Below, one piece after another: positions 1 through 11,828 of a DNA stretch of 64,000 nucleotides. Within the stretch, counting starts at the first letter, position 1. Every line of letters starts with the position of its first letter. The notes below the pieces were generated by a model, which had not been told where the DNA came from, made no database searches, and worked only from the letters and a program-made list of their open reading frames with translations. Both the position numbers and the translations under genes were made by a program. This DNA comes from Chamaecyparis obtusa (lineage: Eukaryota > Streptophyta > Pinopsida > Cupressales > Cupressaceae), in contig BSBK01000525.1 of NCBI GenBank assembly GCA_027943335.1, positions 1,504,501-1,568,500 of the forward strand, in the 5' to 3' direction.

Positions 1-99
1 TGTTTAAATATAATTAATTGGATAAAGAATTAAAACCTATAGATAACTGATTCATGCCCCCCCCCCCCTCTCAGTTATCTCTTGGGACTATTCCTAACA
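1..99 (+). repeat. Truncated 3' end of a Sirevirus-like LTR
   Basis: The window opens inside an LTR. A GATAACTGA/TCAGTTATC stem (42-50 and 71-79) encloses a loop with a run of 13 C. The terminus is CCTAACA at 93-99. The same arrangement ends the LTRs of element A and the solo LTR at 2609-3799. What follows is not a primer binding site, so this is the end of a 3' or solo LTR with flank beyond it. The rest of the element lies outside the window. Confidence 0.6.
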
Positions 100-2608
100 A
101 TGTGATGATTTTACATGATTATATGGATGATGATGTTAGACGTACCTTTACATGCTTATGCTAGATTTATCCTAACTCTATGATATATAAAGATAATTGA
201 ATTTTGGATTCTACATTTTGATTTATGTTATCTTATGGAATAGGAAATTGAGTTAGTTATGATGATTTATTTTCTAATGCAATGATTCTACACTAGACTT
301 AGGGTTACTTGTTTAAGTGAAACTGAACTTACATATGATGCTTATGGAAATATGTTGCAATATGGTTTATGTTTATGCTGAAAACGTGTAATGTATTTAT
401 CAATGTATTTGCATTTGAATATTATTATGGATCTTGTTTCTCTTTCAATATAATTATATATATGATGATTTCATGTGATACTAATATCTCAATTGAGTTT
501 GTAGGATTATGACCATGGTTTCAAATACAAGGAAATAAGGATAGATCAATGTGAAAATTGTAAAAGGCCAAGGTCAACTCTATGAAGAAAATGACCTTAT
601 TGTTATGTGTTTTAAATTTGTAGACATGATGTATGAGGGAATGTTATTTGTAAGTGTTTTTAAGTGCATAATTAGATGCAAATTATGTGTGTAAATGTAA
701 ATATGTTTATCCATTTGGCATGCCATTTGTGAAATTAAGTGGTGTGATGTGTACCTTTTTGTTGTGTCACTTCACACTAGTGCTTATGTGTTGGCATGCC
801 TAAATGAAATTTTTAACCTTACCTTACCCTTAGGTCACCTTGTGAGTCCCTACGTAGAGTTAATTTATTAGGGAACCAAGGCATGAGTCACATCACTTCC
901 CATTTTTGTGAGTTAACTTCGCATGGGTTTCAAAGAGGTTACATTGAGCCCTAGGGAGTGGTTAAGATTAGTTTTAGGTACCCTAATTCATGTACATAGG
1001 TATGGGGTTCAACTTTTACCTTTTTCATCATCCAAAGCTTCCAAAAGGCCTCTTAAAGAGAACTTTCTTTGAGAGTGACAAAATTGGGAAGGATTTCAAG
1101 GTTAGTTCCTTCCCCCAAGTCTTGATTATCCTTCCAATTCCTTAGTTAGGGGCATGTGGAAAGAAAACAAGAACTAATAAATCTACTTCATCTTAGGATG
1201 GGGGTAGAGGAGAAGGAATGTTTTTCTAATAGGAAAATGAGCCAAGGGAGAGGGGGACTTCTATCACTTGCATTTTGGTTTTAGCGAAATCATCTTAGGA
1301 GTAACAAAAAGGCTTAGAGAGAGAAGGAGGAAGGAGGCTTGGATTTGAGAGAAGGAAAATCTAGGAAGTGAAAATTGAGCCCTCCATTAAAATTAATCTT
1401 TCCATATTGCTTGAAGAAAGGTAGGTGCATCTATCATGAAAATTTTGTTTATGTAAATGTCTAGTTTTGTTGATTTATGTTGTGAGTATATTGTGTTGTG
1501 CTTTCAAGTGGTTTTCTTGAAGATTTCTTTCTTTTCTTTGGTTTGTTTATGAATGAATTGGGAGTACAAGACTATACTCATCCTTGGGAGGATTTGAGAG
1601 TCTTGAGGTGAAGGGGTTAGTTGGGAAGGTCTCTTTGTTTAGGGCATGGATGTATGGGCATCCATGTAGCCTACTTGTTTTCTTGCAAATTGGAGGTCAT
1701 AAGGGAAGTTTAATTATGCTTTGTGATGAGAAAGTTGGTTTTGAGATGAGCCTTATGAATGCATTTATTGTAAGAGTAAGAAAGACTTGTAGTTTTGTTT
1801 TAAGTATGGCTTCTCCATTAGATCATTTCCACCTTCACCCATTGATGGATCAAATGTGATCCTTTATGTAAACTTTGGGAATGGGAGTTTATTTTGTATA
1901 ATTTTCACGTTGTCAAGTTTGTATGAGTATGTTTGTATCCTATCCTTCCTTGTCTCCCCTAGCTCGGGGGTGGCCATGTAATGGCCTTGGTTGGGAGGTG
2001 ATCCTCCATGGTCATGTAAGAAATGTTTTGTTTGTAGGTTTGCATAAAGGATGAATTGGAGAGTTTTCAAGTTGTTATGTTCATGTGGAATCTTGAAGTG
2101 TTTGAATGAAGGAATGATTCATATGTAATTGATATATTTATTAAAAAATTCCAATTTTAAGGAATGTTTCCATGTATTTAACTTGCAATAGAGTTCAGAA
2201 ATGATGAAAAATTTTATTATATGTCTTGATGTAAAGATTTGAGTTAGTCTGCTTTGGAAATTTAGGACAATTATGATGCTTTTGTTGTTAAGTATAGGAG
2301 AAATGTAGTGACTTAATTTTTACTTTCCCTAAATGATTATTTCATTTATGAGATCATTTATTTCAAAAAAAATTATACATTTAGTTTTATTTTTACATAG
2401 TGAGATGTACTTCCTATTCTTGCAATATTTTCTATAAATAAAGATGAAAATATAAATTAGAAATTATTCCTAGTTTACTGTCATGAGGGAAAGAATAGGA
2501 ATATTAATTAATTAAAACTTATGTATTTCCTATGTTTAGAATTAAGGAATTTCTATTTAGTATTTTTACATAATCATGTTAATCTCATATATATGTGTGT
2601 GTGTGTAT
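100..2608. other. Unassigned intergenic DNA
   Basis: AT-rich sequence with no recognised protein motif. Short open frames (for example 1584-1859 on the plus strand) have no family signature and no supporting context. It could be a decayed transposon or an LTR too old to recognise. A short TG/TA run sits at 2588-2608, against the next LTR. Confidence 0.5.
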
Positions 2609-3799
2609 TGTTAGGAATGAATGCTTGGTAGTCATTCTATAGTAGTTGGTGTTGCATTCATGACTATGATTGTCATTGATGTCAACATAGTGATCTTCTG
2701 GAGATTCACAGAGAAGTAGACAATGTTTTGATTAGCGCATGTGTTATATTACAGTTGGAGATATGCAATGTTGAGGTTATATTCTTTGATATGTTATATG
2801 TCTATGGTTAAGAGCGCAGACAGTAATTCATGTATTCATGAAAGTTATGAGCATTTTGGTGGAAGCAGTATTCAGGCAATGTTCCTGAGTAGTGGTTTGT
2901 GGAAATTAGATGATATCTCCTAATTGGGATGGAATCTAGTTTTGCACAGTTAAAGGAAGCTAGAGATACATTGATAGTAATGTGGATGACAATGTAAACT
3001 TTGAGGTCACATGAGTGAAGAATTATTGTATTTGGAAGCCGACAGTTTTGTGTAATTTTGATGTAGCGTGCGGAAAACATTTAATTTGTAATTGTGTTAC
3101 GACTCATTTGTAATTATTTGAGTGTGGTATAAAGGAAGGAATGATTTTCCTTGTTTTGATGTATGTATGAGCATGAGCAAGTGATTGATTATAGAGAAAT
3201 GCAAATTTATGCATGAAGTGAAGAAGAGAGCCAATGCAGTCATGAAGGGAAGACATGCGAAGTACAAAGATCTGGAATTGAGATCTGGTATAGTAGTGAG
3301 TGCGGTTTGGCATAGTGAAGGAGGTAACATATTTTATATTATTCTATTGAATAATCTTAAGGTTAGTTGGATAGTGTGTTCAGTGATCTTACCATTGAAG
3401 TTGTTTGGGCAGTGGGTCCTTCTATCTTCCATAACTCTTAACAAGGTTAGAATATTTTAACAGGGATTCAAAATCTCCTAACAGGGATTCATATGTATTG
3501 AATATATTTCATAAGACTCCTAACAAAGTCCATCCTTTCACAAGGAATATTCATATTAGTGCATCTTTTGTGGGCATCATTCCCACCGGGGTTTACTCTT
3601 TGATCAAGAGGTTCCCTAGTCAACATATCTTGTGTCATTGTGTCATTGTGTTATTGTGTATGAATATCTTTCTATGGTTGGTAATTACATTGCTTACATC
3701 GTTAAATACTATTAAAATTGATAAAAAGTTATAAGTATCAGATAACTGATTCACCCCCCCCCCCCCCTCAGTTATCTTGGTGGACTTTACTTTCTAATA
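2609..3799 (+). mobile_element. Solo LTR, Sirevirus-like (LTR I)
   Basis: The unit starts TGTTAGGAATG and ends CTAATA, a likely mutated CTAACA. It carries the LTR-end landmarks of the other copia LTRs here: a GTGGG/CCCAC hairpin (3570-3586) and a GATAACTGA/TCAGTTATC hairpin around a C run (3741-3776). No primer site or gag follows, so it is a solo LTR. Flanks are TGTAT (2604-2608) and TATAT (3800-3804), a possible target duplication with one mismatch inside a TA/TG microsatellite, so this evidence is weak. About 1.19 kb. Confidence 0.65.
3741..3776 (+). other. C-loop hairpin near LTR end
   Basis: GATAACTGA (3741-3749) pairs perfectly with TCAGTTATC (3768-3776) around a loop made mostly of C. 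Equivalent hairpins end every copia-type LTR in this window, with compensating stem changes between families. Confidence 0.6.
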
Positions 3800-3826
3800 T
3801 ATATACATACACACACACACACACAC

Positions 3827-3872
<46 letters not shown>

Positions 3873-3965
3873 GTATATATGTATATATATACATACATAT
3901 GTATATATATACATATATATATACATATGTATATATGTATATATGTATATATATATACATACATA

Positions 3966-4061
<96 letters not shown>

Positions 4062-4092
4062 CATATGTATGTATATATATATACATATCTAC

Positions 4093-4165
<73 letters not shown>

Positions 4166-4175
4166 CATATATATG

Positions 4176-4209
<34 letters not shown>

Positions 4210-4247
4210 CATATATATATCTACATGTGTGTGTGTGTGTGTGTGTC

Positions 4248-4282
<35 letters not shown>

Positions 4283-4284
4283 GA
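3800..4284. repeat. Compound microsatellite (TA, CA/TG, TATG, GA)
   Basis: Long TA tracts are interspersed with TATG/CATA units, a CA run near 3812-3828, a TG run near 4226-4246 and a GA run at about 4263-4282. Open frames on both strands here encode only Tyr/Ile/His/Thr/Val repeats and are not genes. It separates solo LTR I from element A. A similar tract lies just past the far end of A, so A may have inserted into one original microsatellite. Confidence 0.9.
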
Positions 4285-4487
4285 TTAAAAGTTTATAACT
4301 AAATATAATTTAGAGTTGCAAAAATCATGTGTATGCATTAAGCATCTGAATTGATTATTAATATCATTGTTTTATATATATATATGATCATTTAATATAA
4401 CTTTGTGAAAAGAAACTGCAAATAAAATTAAATGGGTAAGCTTGGATATGCATTAATGTATATATATACATAATGTATATAAATATT

Positions 4488-5975
4488 TGTTGGACTACAA
4501 CTGACTTGGAATCTAATTGAAGAATCTATGATTAAAGATCACTGAGGAGTTGTTGATTAGATAATATAATATGATTAAATCAATATTATGTTGTCATTGA
4601 TGTCAACTAGTTTGACTGTACTTATCTTGTAAGTTACTATACCGACATAGCTGAAGAAAGGTGAAAGAGATGAAAAATAAAGAAATCTACATGAGGAAGA
4701 TGTACATGATAGATGAGGATAAGGAACACATTCAGTAACTTGCTGATGAGTCTATGACTTGATGATATTGAGTTTATTATGTTGCATTCATCTATGATGA
4801 AGTATAGAGCTAAAAGACACAAAGCAGTGTTGTCGTTAAATGAATCAATTTTAGTATACACTGATAGAGTGTTGTGTATACCAAGCATAGTATTAACTGA
4901 GTAGTGTTCACAGACACATTTCTTTGTTAACCGAGTGGAACAGAATGAATTTAATGATTAGTTTAGCCAATAAGATTGATGAGTTGGATAGTGTATGAAA
5001 TCAAGGTAATGGATAATATTTGTTATGAAGATTAATGGTTAACATAATTAAAGGAAGATCAAATGGAGAAGATTGAAATATGTTACTGACACATCAGTCG
5101 AGAAATCTTGAAGTGAAAAAATCTATGAATGTGCTTAAGCAGAAAAATTTGATGAAGGAGAAGAAAATTATTTACTCATCTATATAAGAGACCAGAGTTT
5201 CATTATGAAACTAATGCCAAAAGAAGAAGATACTGTAGGATTATCATGTGAACAACTTTTCATGCATTCTAATCATACTGGTTAGTAAGAACTGAGCTAA
5301 AAAAAAATTACTGAGCTACAGAGAGAAATTACCGATGAAGAGTAAGTTGATATAGTGTTGAATCTGAAGTGAAATATTGATCAGAAGGATTTGTATGGAC
5401 TGAATATTGATCTAAAATTTCCAATTAAAGTTGTATTAAGGTAGATCATCTATTGTTACATATTTAACCATTGTATACAATCAAAATCTCTTAACCAAGT
5501 GAACTATGGAAGTCTTATGATGTATCATTCATAGAATGAACATTGTTATCCTGTCAACCCCATAGTGAATGTCGGTTGGACGATAACTTCTACTCTAAAA
5601 TCCTCTAACAAGGTCACACCTAACAGTGTGTTTGTAATCCTTTAACAAGGTTGGGACTTAACCAACCTCACTTCAGAAGAGTGAATATTTTTGGGTTGCC
5701 CGTCCCAGATGGTTTTTCCCTTAATAGGGTTTCCATGTTAATTTTGTTGTGTTATGTGTTGATTGTGATATTTTTTTTTTATCATACTTTGCATGTTACA
5801 TACTAGATTTGATCGTTAACTATTATAAGTATTAGATTGGTAATTAGTAAAATCATAGATAGTGAAAGTAATTATTGTTTACCGAGCAGTAGAAATTGAA
5901 GAAGTTTTTTTGAATTATACATTTTGTTTTGGGACACTAGATAAATGATTCACCCCCCTCTCAGTTATTCTAACA
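4488..5975 (+). repeat. 5' LTR of element A
   Basis: Starts TGTTGGACTAC and ends TTCTAACA, directly before the primer site. Its partner is 20714-22201, equal in length. The C-loop hairpin near its end (5941-5968) has lost one pair (ATAAATGA for ATAACTGA), whereas the 3' LTR keeps it intact. Confidence 0.93.
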
Positions 5976-5977
5976 AT

Positions 5978-5989
5978 TGGTATCAGAGC
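5978..5989 (+). other. Primer binding site of element A
   Basis: TGGTATCAGAGC, complementary to the 3' end of plant initiator-Met tRNA, the usual copia primer. It begins two bases after the LTR ends. Confidence 0.92.
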
Positions 5990-6040
5990 ACTGGTTGCTT
6001 AGAATAGATTTTTCAAGGACTTAAGCAAAAAGGTCTCAAG

Positions 6041-6849
6041 ATGTATAAGAGGGAAGTACTGAAACTGAATAAAGAAAACTTCATAGTATGACAAAACTGG
6101 ATGAAGTTGCACATATCTGGAATTGGGAATTCTACACTAGATCTGATGGAGAATGGCTACATACAATCGACCACTAGTCCCTTGAACCTTGATCAACTAA
6201 GAGATAGGCATGAACACAATATTACTATGATGGAAATTGTTACTACCTATACCAATGCTGAATTTGAAGACATTAAGGGATACACTACTGCCAAAGCCAT
6301 GTGGGACAAGTTAAATCTAATATACAGTGGAGATCTGAATGTCAAAAGAGCTCGAGCTGAAAGTCTGAGAGGCAGATTTGATGATATGAGAATGAAAGAA
6401 GGTGAGAACATTGTGTAGTACTCAAATATATTAAAAGAGGTAGTACATGCTATTAGAGCATCAGATGGAGTCATTGATGATGAAATAGTGATAAGCAAGA
6501 TTCTCAAAACTTTTTTGCTAGTTTATGCAATCAGGATCTCTACAATTCATGAAACAAGAGCTACATCCAACCTTACTCTTGACACTCTAATTGGTAAACT
6601 TACAACCTTTGAATTAAATAACTTTGACAATAGTGTTGTTTCTTCTGTTGAATCCACTTTCATGTCTTCTTTGAAGATTGGGAAGTCTAGCAGGAATAAT
6701 AAGAATCATGATAGTGATGACAATACCAATGATGAACTTGATGAGCTTGAAGCTCTTATGCATAGAAGATTGCCCAAAGGAAAAGGAAGGTATAGAGGTA
6801 AGCTACCTTTGGCATGCTTTAATTGTAAATAAGTTGGTCACGTCGCTAC
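6041..6849 (+). pseudogene. Copia gag of element A (first part)
   Basis: Gag packages element RNA. The frame starts at ATG 6041, about 50 bp after the primer site. It has the copia/UBN2-type gag pattern: an early NWMKLH segment, a WDKL motif (AMWDKLNLIYSGD), a RGRFDDMRMKEGE segment, then an acidic stretch and the start of a CCHC knuckle (CFNCK then GHVAT). In-frame stops lie near 6089, 6416 and inside the knuckle at about 6830. Element B splits the knuckle at 6849; it resumes at 14230 with a Cys codon. Family assignment is firm; the product is not functional. Confidence 0.85.
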
Positions 6850-8021
6850 TGTTGGAAATATTCAGGAATTAACCGAGTTACTGAGAGGGGAGGGGTGAAT
6901 CAGTAACTCCAAATTTTCTTACAATTTTAACATGTAATTTAATTTTAACCTTTGCATACAGAAAGCATGAAACTTAAAGCATTTACAATAATGACACATA
7001 GATTTGGTTACCCAGAAACCTTCCAAAAGAAAGTAAAACTGGGGTGGGGATGAAACCCACAAAGCTTTAATACTGCAGAATGAAGTTGGCCGGTTAAGGC
7101 TTACAATTTGATCACTTCTGATGATCTACCCTGTTAGGAGCAATAAGGATTGCTAAATCCACCCTGTTAAAGGATTTACAAAACATACAATGAAGTATGC
7201 ACTCGGTAAAGAGATTTTACAAAGACTGTTAAGTCTACCCGGTTAAAGGATTTAGTACTGATTCACCTGTTAGAATGAAACAGTAGATCTCATGCTTTGC
7301 AACTGGATTGCTGATTGAGATTCGCTGATGTACTGATCACCTTCTATGATGAATTTGTCTTTGCTGATCCTTATACTTCTAAAGCCTTCTGTCATTCGCT
7401 TATCTCTGCCTTTCTTTTTCACATATATTCTTTTTCATACTTACTTTTCATTTTACAACATTGTTTATATACAAGTCTTAAACAATTAATTACAATTACA
7501 ATTACACAGTCAGCTTGACAAATAAACATAAGAGCTACTAAGTCGGCCCAAGTATGATTACACGGTTCCTGCAAACTGACTCGGTGACTTTCTGATACTC
7601 GGCATCCACTGCATTACTCGGCATCGTCATGCACTCGGTAGAAGTGAAGGCACGGTTCATACTGATCACTCGGTAGGTTTTGAACTTGGTAAATACTGGT
7701 GACTCGGTAGACATGATGTTACTTGGTTTACATTGTCCTGTTCGTTTTGTACTAACTTCCTCGGTTTGCACTGTCTGCTCGGTTTGCACTGTTTGCTCGG
7801 TTTGCACTGTTTGCTCGGTTTGCACTGTTTGCTCGATTTGCACTGTCTGCTCGATTTGCACTGTTTTCTCAGTTTGCACTGTCTGCTTGGTTTGCACTGT
7901 CTGCTCGATTTGCACTATCTGCTCGGTTTGCACTGTTTGCTCAGTTTGCACTGTCTGCTCGGTTTGCACCCAGAATGCAAATAAGTGTTGTCACTAGTGG
8001 CAATTCTGCTTAATGCCAACA
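6850..8021 (-). repeat. 3' LTR of element B
   Basis: Plus-strand termini are TGTTGGAAATATT and AATGCCAACA. It is 1,172 bp, 36 bp longer than its partner at 13089-14224; two extra units of an 18 bp minisatellite account for this. About 3% different from the partner over the first 130 bp by eye. A perfect 10 bp stem GAGTTACTGA/TCAGTAACTC (6875-6884, 6900-6909) encloses the G/C-rich loop. Confidence 0.93.
7760..7969. repeat. 18 bp minisatellite inside the B LTR
   Basis: Eleven full units plus a partial twelfth of CTCGGTTTGCACTGTCTG, with variants at a few positions. Open frames across it (Val-Cys-Thr-Val-Cys-Ser repeats) are repeat artefacts. Confidence 0.95.
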
Positions 8022-8034
8022 ATCTCCCCCTTTG
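8022..8034 (-). other. Polypurine tract of element B
   Basis: On the minus strand AAAGGGGGAGAT lies immediately before the 3' LTR, the standard plus-strand priming site. Similar tracts recur upstream at about 8142-8152 and 8210-8222, a multiple-PPT arrangement reported for Sireviruses. Confidence 0.88.
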
Positions 8035-8327
8035 GCATTAGTGACAAAAACACTTATTGGCCAAAACTTATATACACGAATCATGCTAAGTCTTATTTTG
8101 ATTTTTCAAAATTTGTCTTTGTTATAGGGCTTTATACATTGTCTCCCCCTTTCAATGTGCTAACTGTTTCTATACAAATCTTCTTCTATACATATCTCTC
8201 CTTCTATACATATCTCCCCCTTTTTGACGATAATGCCAAAGGTGCATATACAAGTTATTTACAGAGAGAATCCAAAATTTGATAGAAAATCAGAATGTAC
8301 CTTCATTATTAGTGCCAGGGTTCTGTC

Positions 8328-11300
8328 CTAACTTTCTTGCAGAATTTTACATGTTTGTATAGCAATTTGGACTTCTGCAGAGAGTTCAATCATGTGATCT
8401 GCTATAGAGAACTGATTGTCATGAATCAATGTTTTGGAATGTTCAATGTTCTTAAACATTGTATTCATGATGGGAAGGATCATGTGTTGGATGTCTAGCA
8501 GTGTGGACCGGATCCCTGTGTCTTCTTTCAGTAGATCAGACTGCATATGTGATAGGTGTGAGATTTTCATGTGATGAGCAGAGCTTGAACTTGGTTCAAG
8601 TTGCAGCTTCTGTATGCTAATCTTCATATCCTCATCCATTTTATTCATTTTATCCTTAATATCCTTTGTGAACTTGGCAATGTTGCACAGTCTGGCCAAA
8701 AGAGAGGTAGCATTCGAATAGATAGATCCAGTGTTAGACAAAACTGAAGACAATTCTACTTGGTTAATAGCTATGTGCTGAGCAATGTGCTCAAGCACTT
8801 TATTGTTGAATCTCTTCTCGGCTCTTTCAACTAACTTTTCTGTGCCGGATGAATCCTCATTGTATTTCTCAACTGCTTCTGCTAACTGTAACAAAACATG
8901 CTGGGAGGAGTCTACTTTAATGCCTAATGCATCAGACAAAATGTCTTTAGCATCCTTAATGATTTGATACTCCTTGTCTCTCTCCTCTTTAAGCTTCTTT
9001 TGTTTTGCTTTCCTTTGGAGGATCTCACCTATATTTTGCATTTGGTCCGCTGAAAGATTTGCAAAATCTAATGTAGGAATCTCTATCTCTTCATCTAGGT
9101 CTATATCCTCTACTATATTTTTACCCAAAAATTTTATACTCGGTAGAGCCTTAGGATTATCTGTACTTAATGCTTTGGTAGTAGTGACAGTAGATAAAGT
9201 AGGGCTGGCTATAGATACTGGCATACTTTCTACTGGAGAACTTAAAATATTTACACTTGAAGATTCAAAAACTGGAAAACTTACTGCTGGAAAACTTGAT
9301 GGTGCAGGAGACTACAGCTCGGTAGAAGAAATGATAGCTGCTTCTGATGTTGCTAGGGATGATTGGACAAATGTGGAAGTTGTCACAACCATGCTTGAAG
9401 GTGTCTCCGGGTTGGATGTAGAAACTTTCACTGGAGAGGTAGGAAGGGATGCAATGACTTCTGCTGCTATCCTCACAGTATCATCTACCTCAGTGTCTTC
9501 TTCTTGTTCATCACTGTCATCTTCAATATCTTTTATTATTACTGTTTCAATACTCGGTTGGTGAAGGTGGTATATGTTCTTCCATGTAGCATTTGCAGCT
9601 TTCACAACTGATTCAATATTGTTGATCAAAATCAAACAAGTATTGAACTTCAATGTCATCTTATTTTCATTTTCTTTTAATGCCTTCTTTACTTCATCAT
9701 TTTTCAAGCTCGGCATCAACTGTCTCAGGTTTTGATCAAATATGTCTATCACAGTTTGCCTTGCATTGCTCCATCTCATTTTTATTGGATTCAATAGAAC
9801 TGCTAGAACCTGTGGGGCAATTTCTTCAGGAGAGTATTTCCACTGTCCCATCTTCTCAATAATAGCATCTTCTATTTCCTTCTGTTCTGCTTCCGATCTG
9901 GTTTCATATCTTAAGGATTTTATGTTACTTACTCCAGATCTTGATCCGTCTCTAAAGAGTTTGAGCTTTTCTTGAAGGTTTAGAGGAGGCCTTTTGAATA
10001 CTATGTCTTTATCTGCCTTTTCTGCCTTGTCTGCCTTGCCTCTTGTATTTCTTCTTGTAAACACAGCAGTGGGAGGCATAGTTGCCTTAGTGATGAAAAC
10101 TTTTCCTTTCTTCTTTGCAGGTTCTAGTTCCTCTGTTTTCTCATCCTTTTCTTCTTCTTTTTCATCTTTTTCTTCTTTGTCCTCGGTTATCATTTGCATT
10201 TTGGCTATCCTCTTCTTTCCTTTGTTTACCGCTTGTGGAAGCTTTATGCTTAGTTCAATTCTCACCTTAGCTTCATCATATGTTCCAAAATATGGAGCTT
10301 TGGGATTGACAGGCTGATTAAGAAGAGCTTCAATGATATCCTTGGTTTCATCAATATTTACCTCATAAGGAAGAGGTTTTACATATACAGTCCTTGGTTT
10401 AACTGCTTGAATATATACATTATCACAATCCACCATAAAACAAATGTCATCTTTGTAATCTTCCACCAACTTCTGTGGAATCCGGAATCTGTCATTCATT
10501 TTCTCTTTGAAAGACTCAAAATAGTTATCCATGATGCTTTCAAAATTCTCACCCATTTCTAAGATGTATTCATTTATTTCATAGAGGATTGGCACATCTT
10601 TTCTCCATACAACTTTTCCTTTAGAAGGGAAGAATTTTAGAACATAGAAGAATAAACAGACAAACAAGGATCCAAACTTACATGGATTGTTCTTGGAAGT
10701 TTTAATGCTTTCCATGTTTTTGTTAAACTATTTTAACAATAAGTCTGCTAGGTCAAATGTTAAGTTGTTCTTGACCACTTTGTATGCTAGGTCAATAGCT
10801 TCACAGGAGACACTGTTCTGTCGACTAGAACTGTAAATCTTATGGGAAATGATGTGTGTACCAAACTTCAGTTCAGCGTCGGTAATGCTGCTAACTTTCA
10901 TGCCTCTACCGTCCCACTCAGCTAGGGTTTTCTTCTCTAGTTCCATCCGACCTAGGGTTTTGGTAGTTTTAGCTTTGTTCAACATGGGAAGACCAGTGAC
11001 TTGATGAATCATCTTCTTTGTAATCTCAATAGGTTGCTCAAGCCAAATCTTGCCATCATGTACTCGGCTGAGAATGTACCTAACCCATTTATCTCAAAAG
11101 TTTCGAGGTAGATGTGCAATGTGAACTAAACCTTTATCTTCCAGATGTTTGTGCTCGGGTTTCAGACTACCATCCACACATAGTTCCTCACGCACAATAT
11201 CTAGTTCTAGGTTCCCCATATCATGAATTGAACAGTTAAAATGATTGCGGATATCGTTAATAAGCAGTACCTTAGGAGGAATCTGAGATTGAGCTCCGTT

Positions 11301-11411
11301 TGGATCTAGGGCTGCTGCAATTGCAGGCACGATCTTAAAATCTGGTGCTTTCCATTCTCCTTGGACTAACATATCAGATCCTTTCTTCGCTGAAGTGCTG
11401 GATGATGCCAT
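8328..11411 (-). pseudogene. Element B ORF2, about 1,030-codon protein of unknown function
   Basis: It runs in one frame from ATG 11411 (MASSSTSAKKG) to the stop at 8328, broken by only three in-frame stops (near 11095, 10729 and 9313). I do not recognise a family and see no RT, integrase, protease or RNase H motif. The N-terminal third is a conserved globular-looking region with GEWKAPDFK, AEWDGRGMK and CFMVDCDN segments. Around residue 430 come an acidic Glu/Lys stretch and a basic PAKKKGKV patch that could act in nuclear import. A Ser/Thr-rich spacer follows. The last 250 residues are charged and helical (SADQMQNIGE, KAKQKKLKEERDKEY). Element D carries the same ORF with different stops, so the ancestor was intact. 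The context suggests a structural or regulatory role for the element; that is inference. Confidence 0.8.
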
Positions 11412-11828
11412 GGTAGCTCACAGAAAATTCCTTTCGCAAAATTATTGAATCGCTGGGTTGCTCTTGAAATTTTCTGCTCTCAAAGTGCTAAAGATTCGCG
11501 GTGAAGAATGAGTTCGATTACTTGCCTTTTTGTTTACAACTCTGTCATTAATGCTCATTTCAAATTAGGGTATGAATTCTGACAGACTGTCACCCACTAA
11601 GAATTAATTGCTCGGTAAAGACTTCACAACTCGGTGAACTCAGGAATTCATAATGCTCCGACCTCGCTCGGTAAAGATGGGTACCGACCTTGCTCGGTGA
11701 AGACTGATACTGACCTCCCTGTGATCTTACTGCATCTTGCATGCTGATTTAGATCTTTCTTTTAATTCAGTTCTGGAACTGCTTGAGATTGGTCTATGAG
11801 AATACAGTTCCAGTGCTTTCTTGGAAAT
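11412..11828 (-). promoter_or_regulatory. ORF1-ORF2 spacer with repeated CTCGGT motifs
   Basis: This 417 bp non-coding gap carries at least four CTCGGT (ACCGAG) hexamers between about 11609 and 11700. The same hexamer is repeated through the LTRs of this family. D has an equivalent 435 bp gap. It could hold an internal promoter for ORF2; only the motif repetition is seen. Confidence 0.4.

Noticed and set aside
1584..1859. 91-codon ORF in the left intergenic region
   Set aside because: No motif, no recognisable promoter or intron context, and length expected by chance.
3718..4302. Open frames up to 194 codons on both strands, and similar frames at 22196-22622
   Set aside because: They only translate TA/TG/TATG microsatellites into Tyr-Ile and Val-Cys repeats.
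5976..5995. A tRNA gene at the primer sites
   Set aside because: Only the 12-18 bases complementary to the tRNA 3' end are present; no cloverleaf.
7760..7969. CRISPR-like array
   Set aside because: Units are contiguous 18 bp repeats without spacers, inside a plant LTR.
7680..7997. 105-codon Cys-rich repeat ORF (and the equivalents at 13919-14206, and 7538-7969 on the other strand)
   Set aside because: An 18 bp minisatellite keeps every frame open. There is no start context or conservation apart from the repeat.
8974..10317. Plus-strand open frames of 196 and 107 codons opposite ORF2
   Set aside because: They are antisense shadows of ORF2 (Ser-rich complements of Glu/Lys codons).
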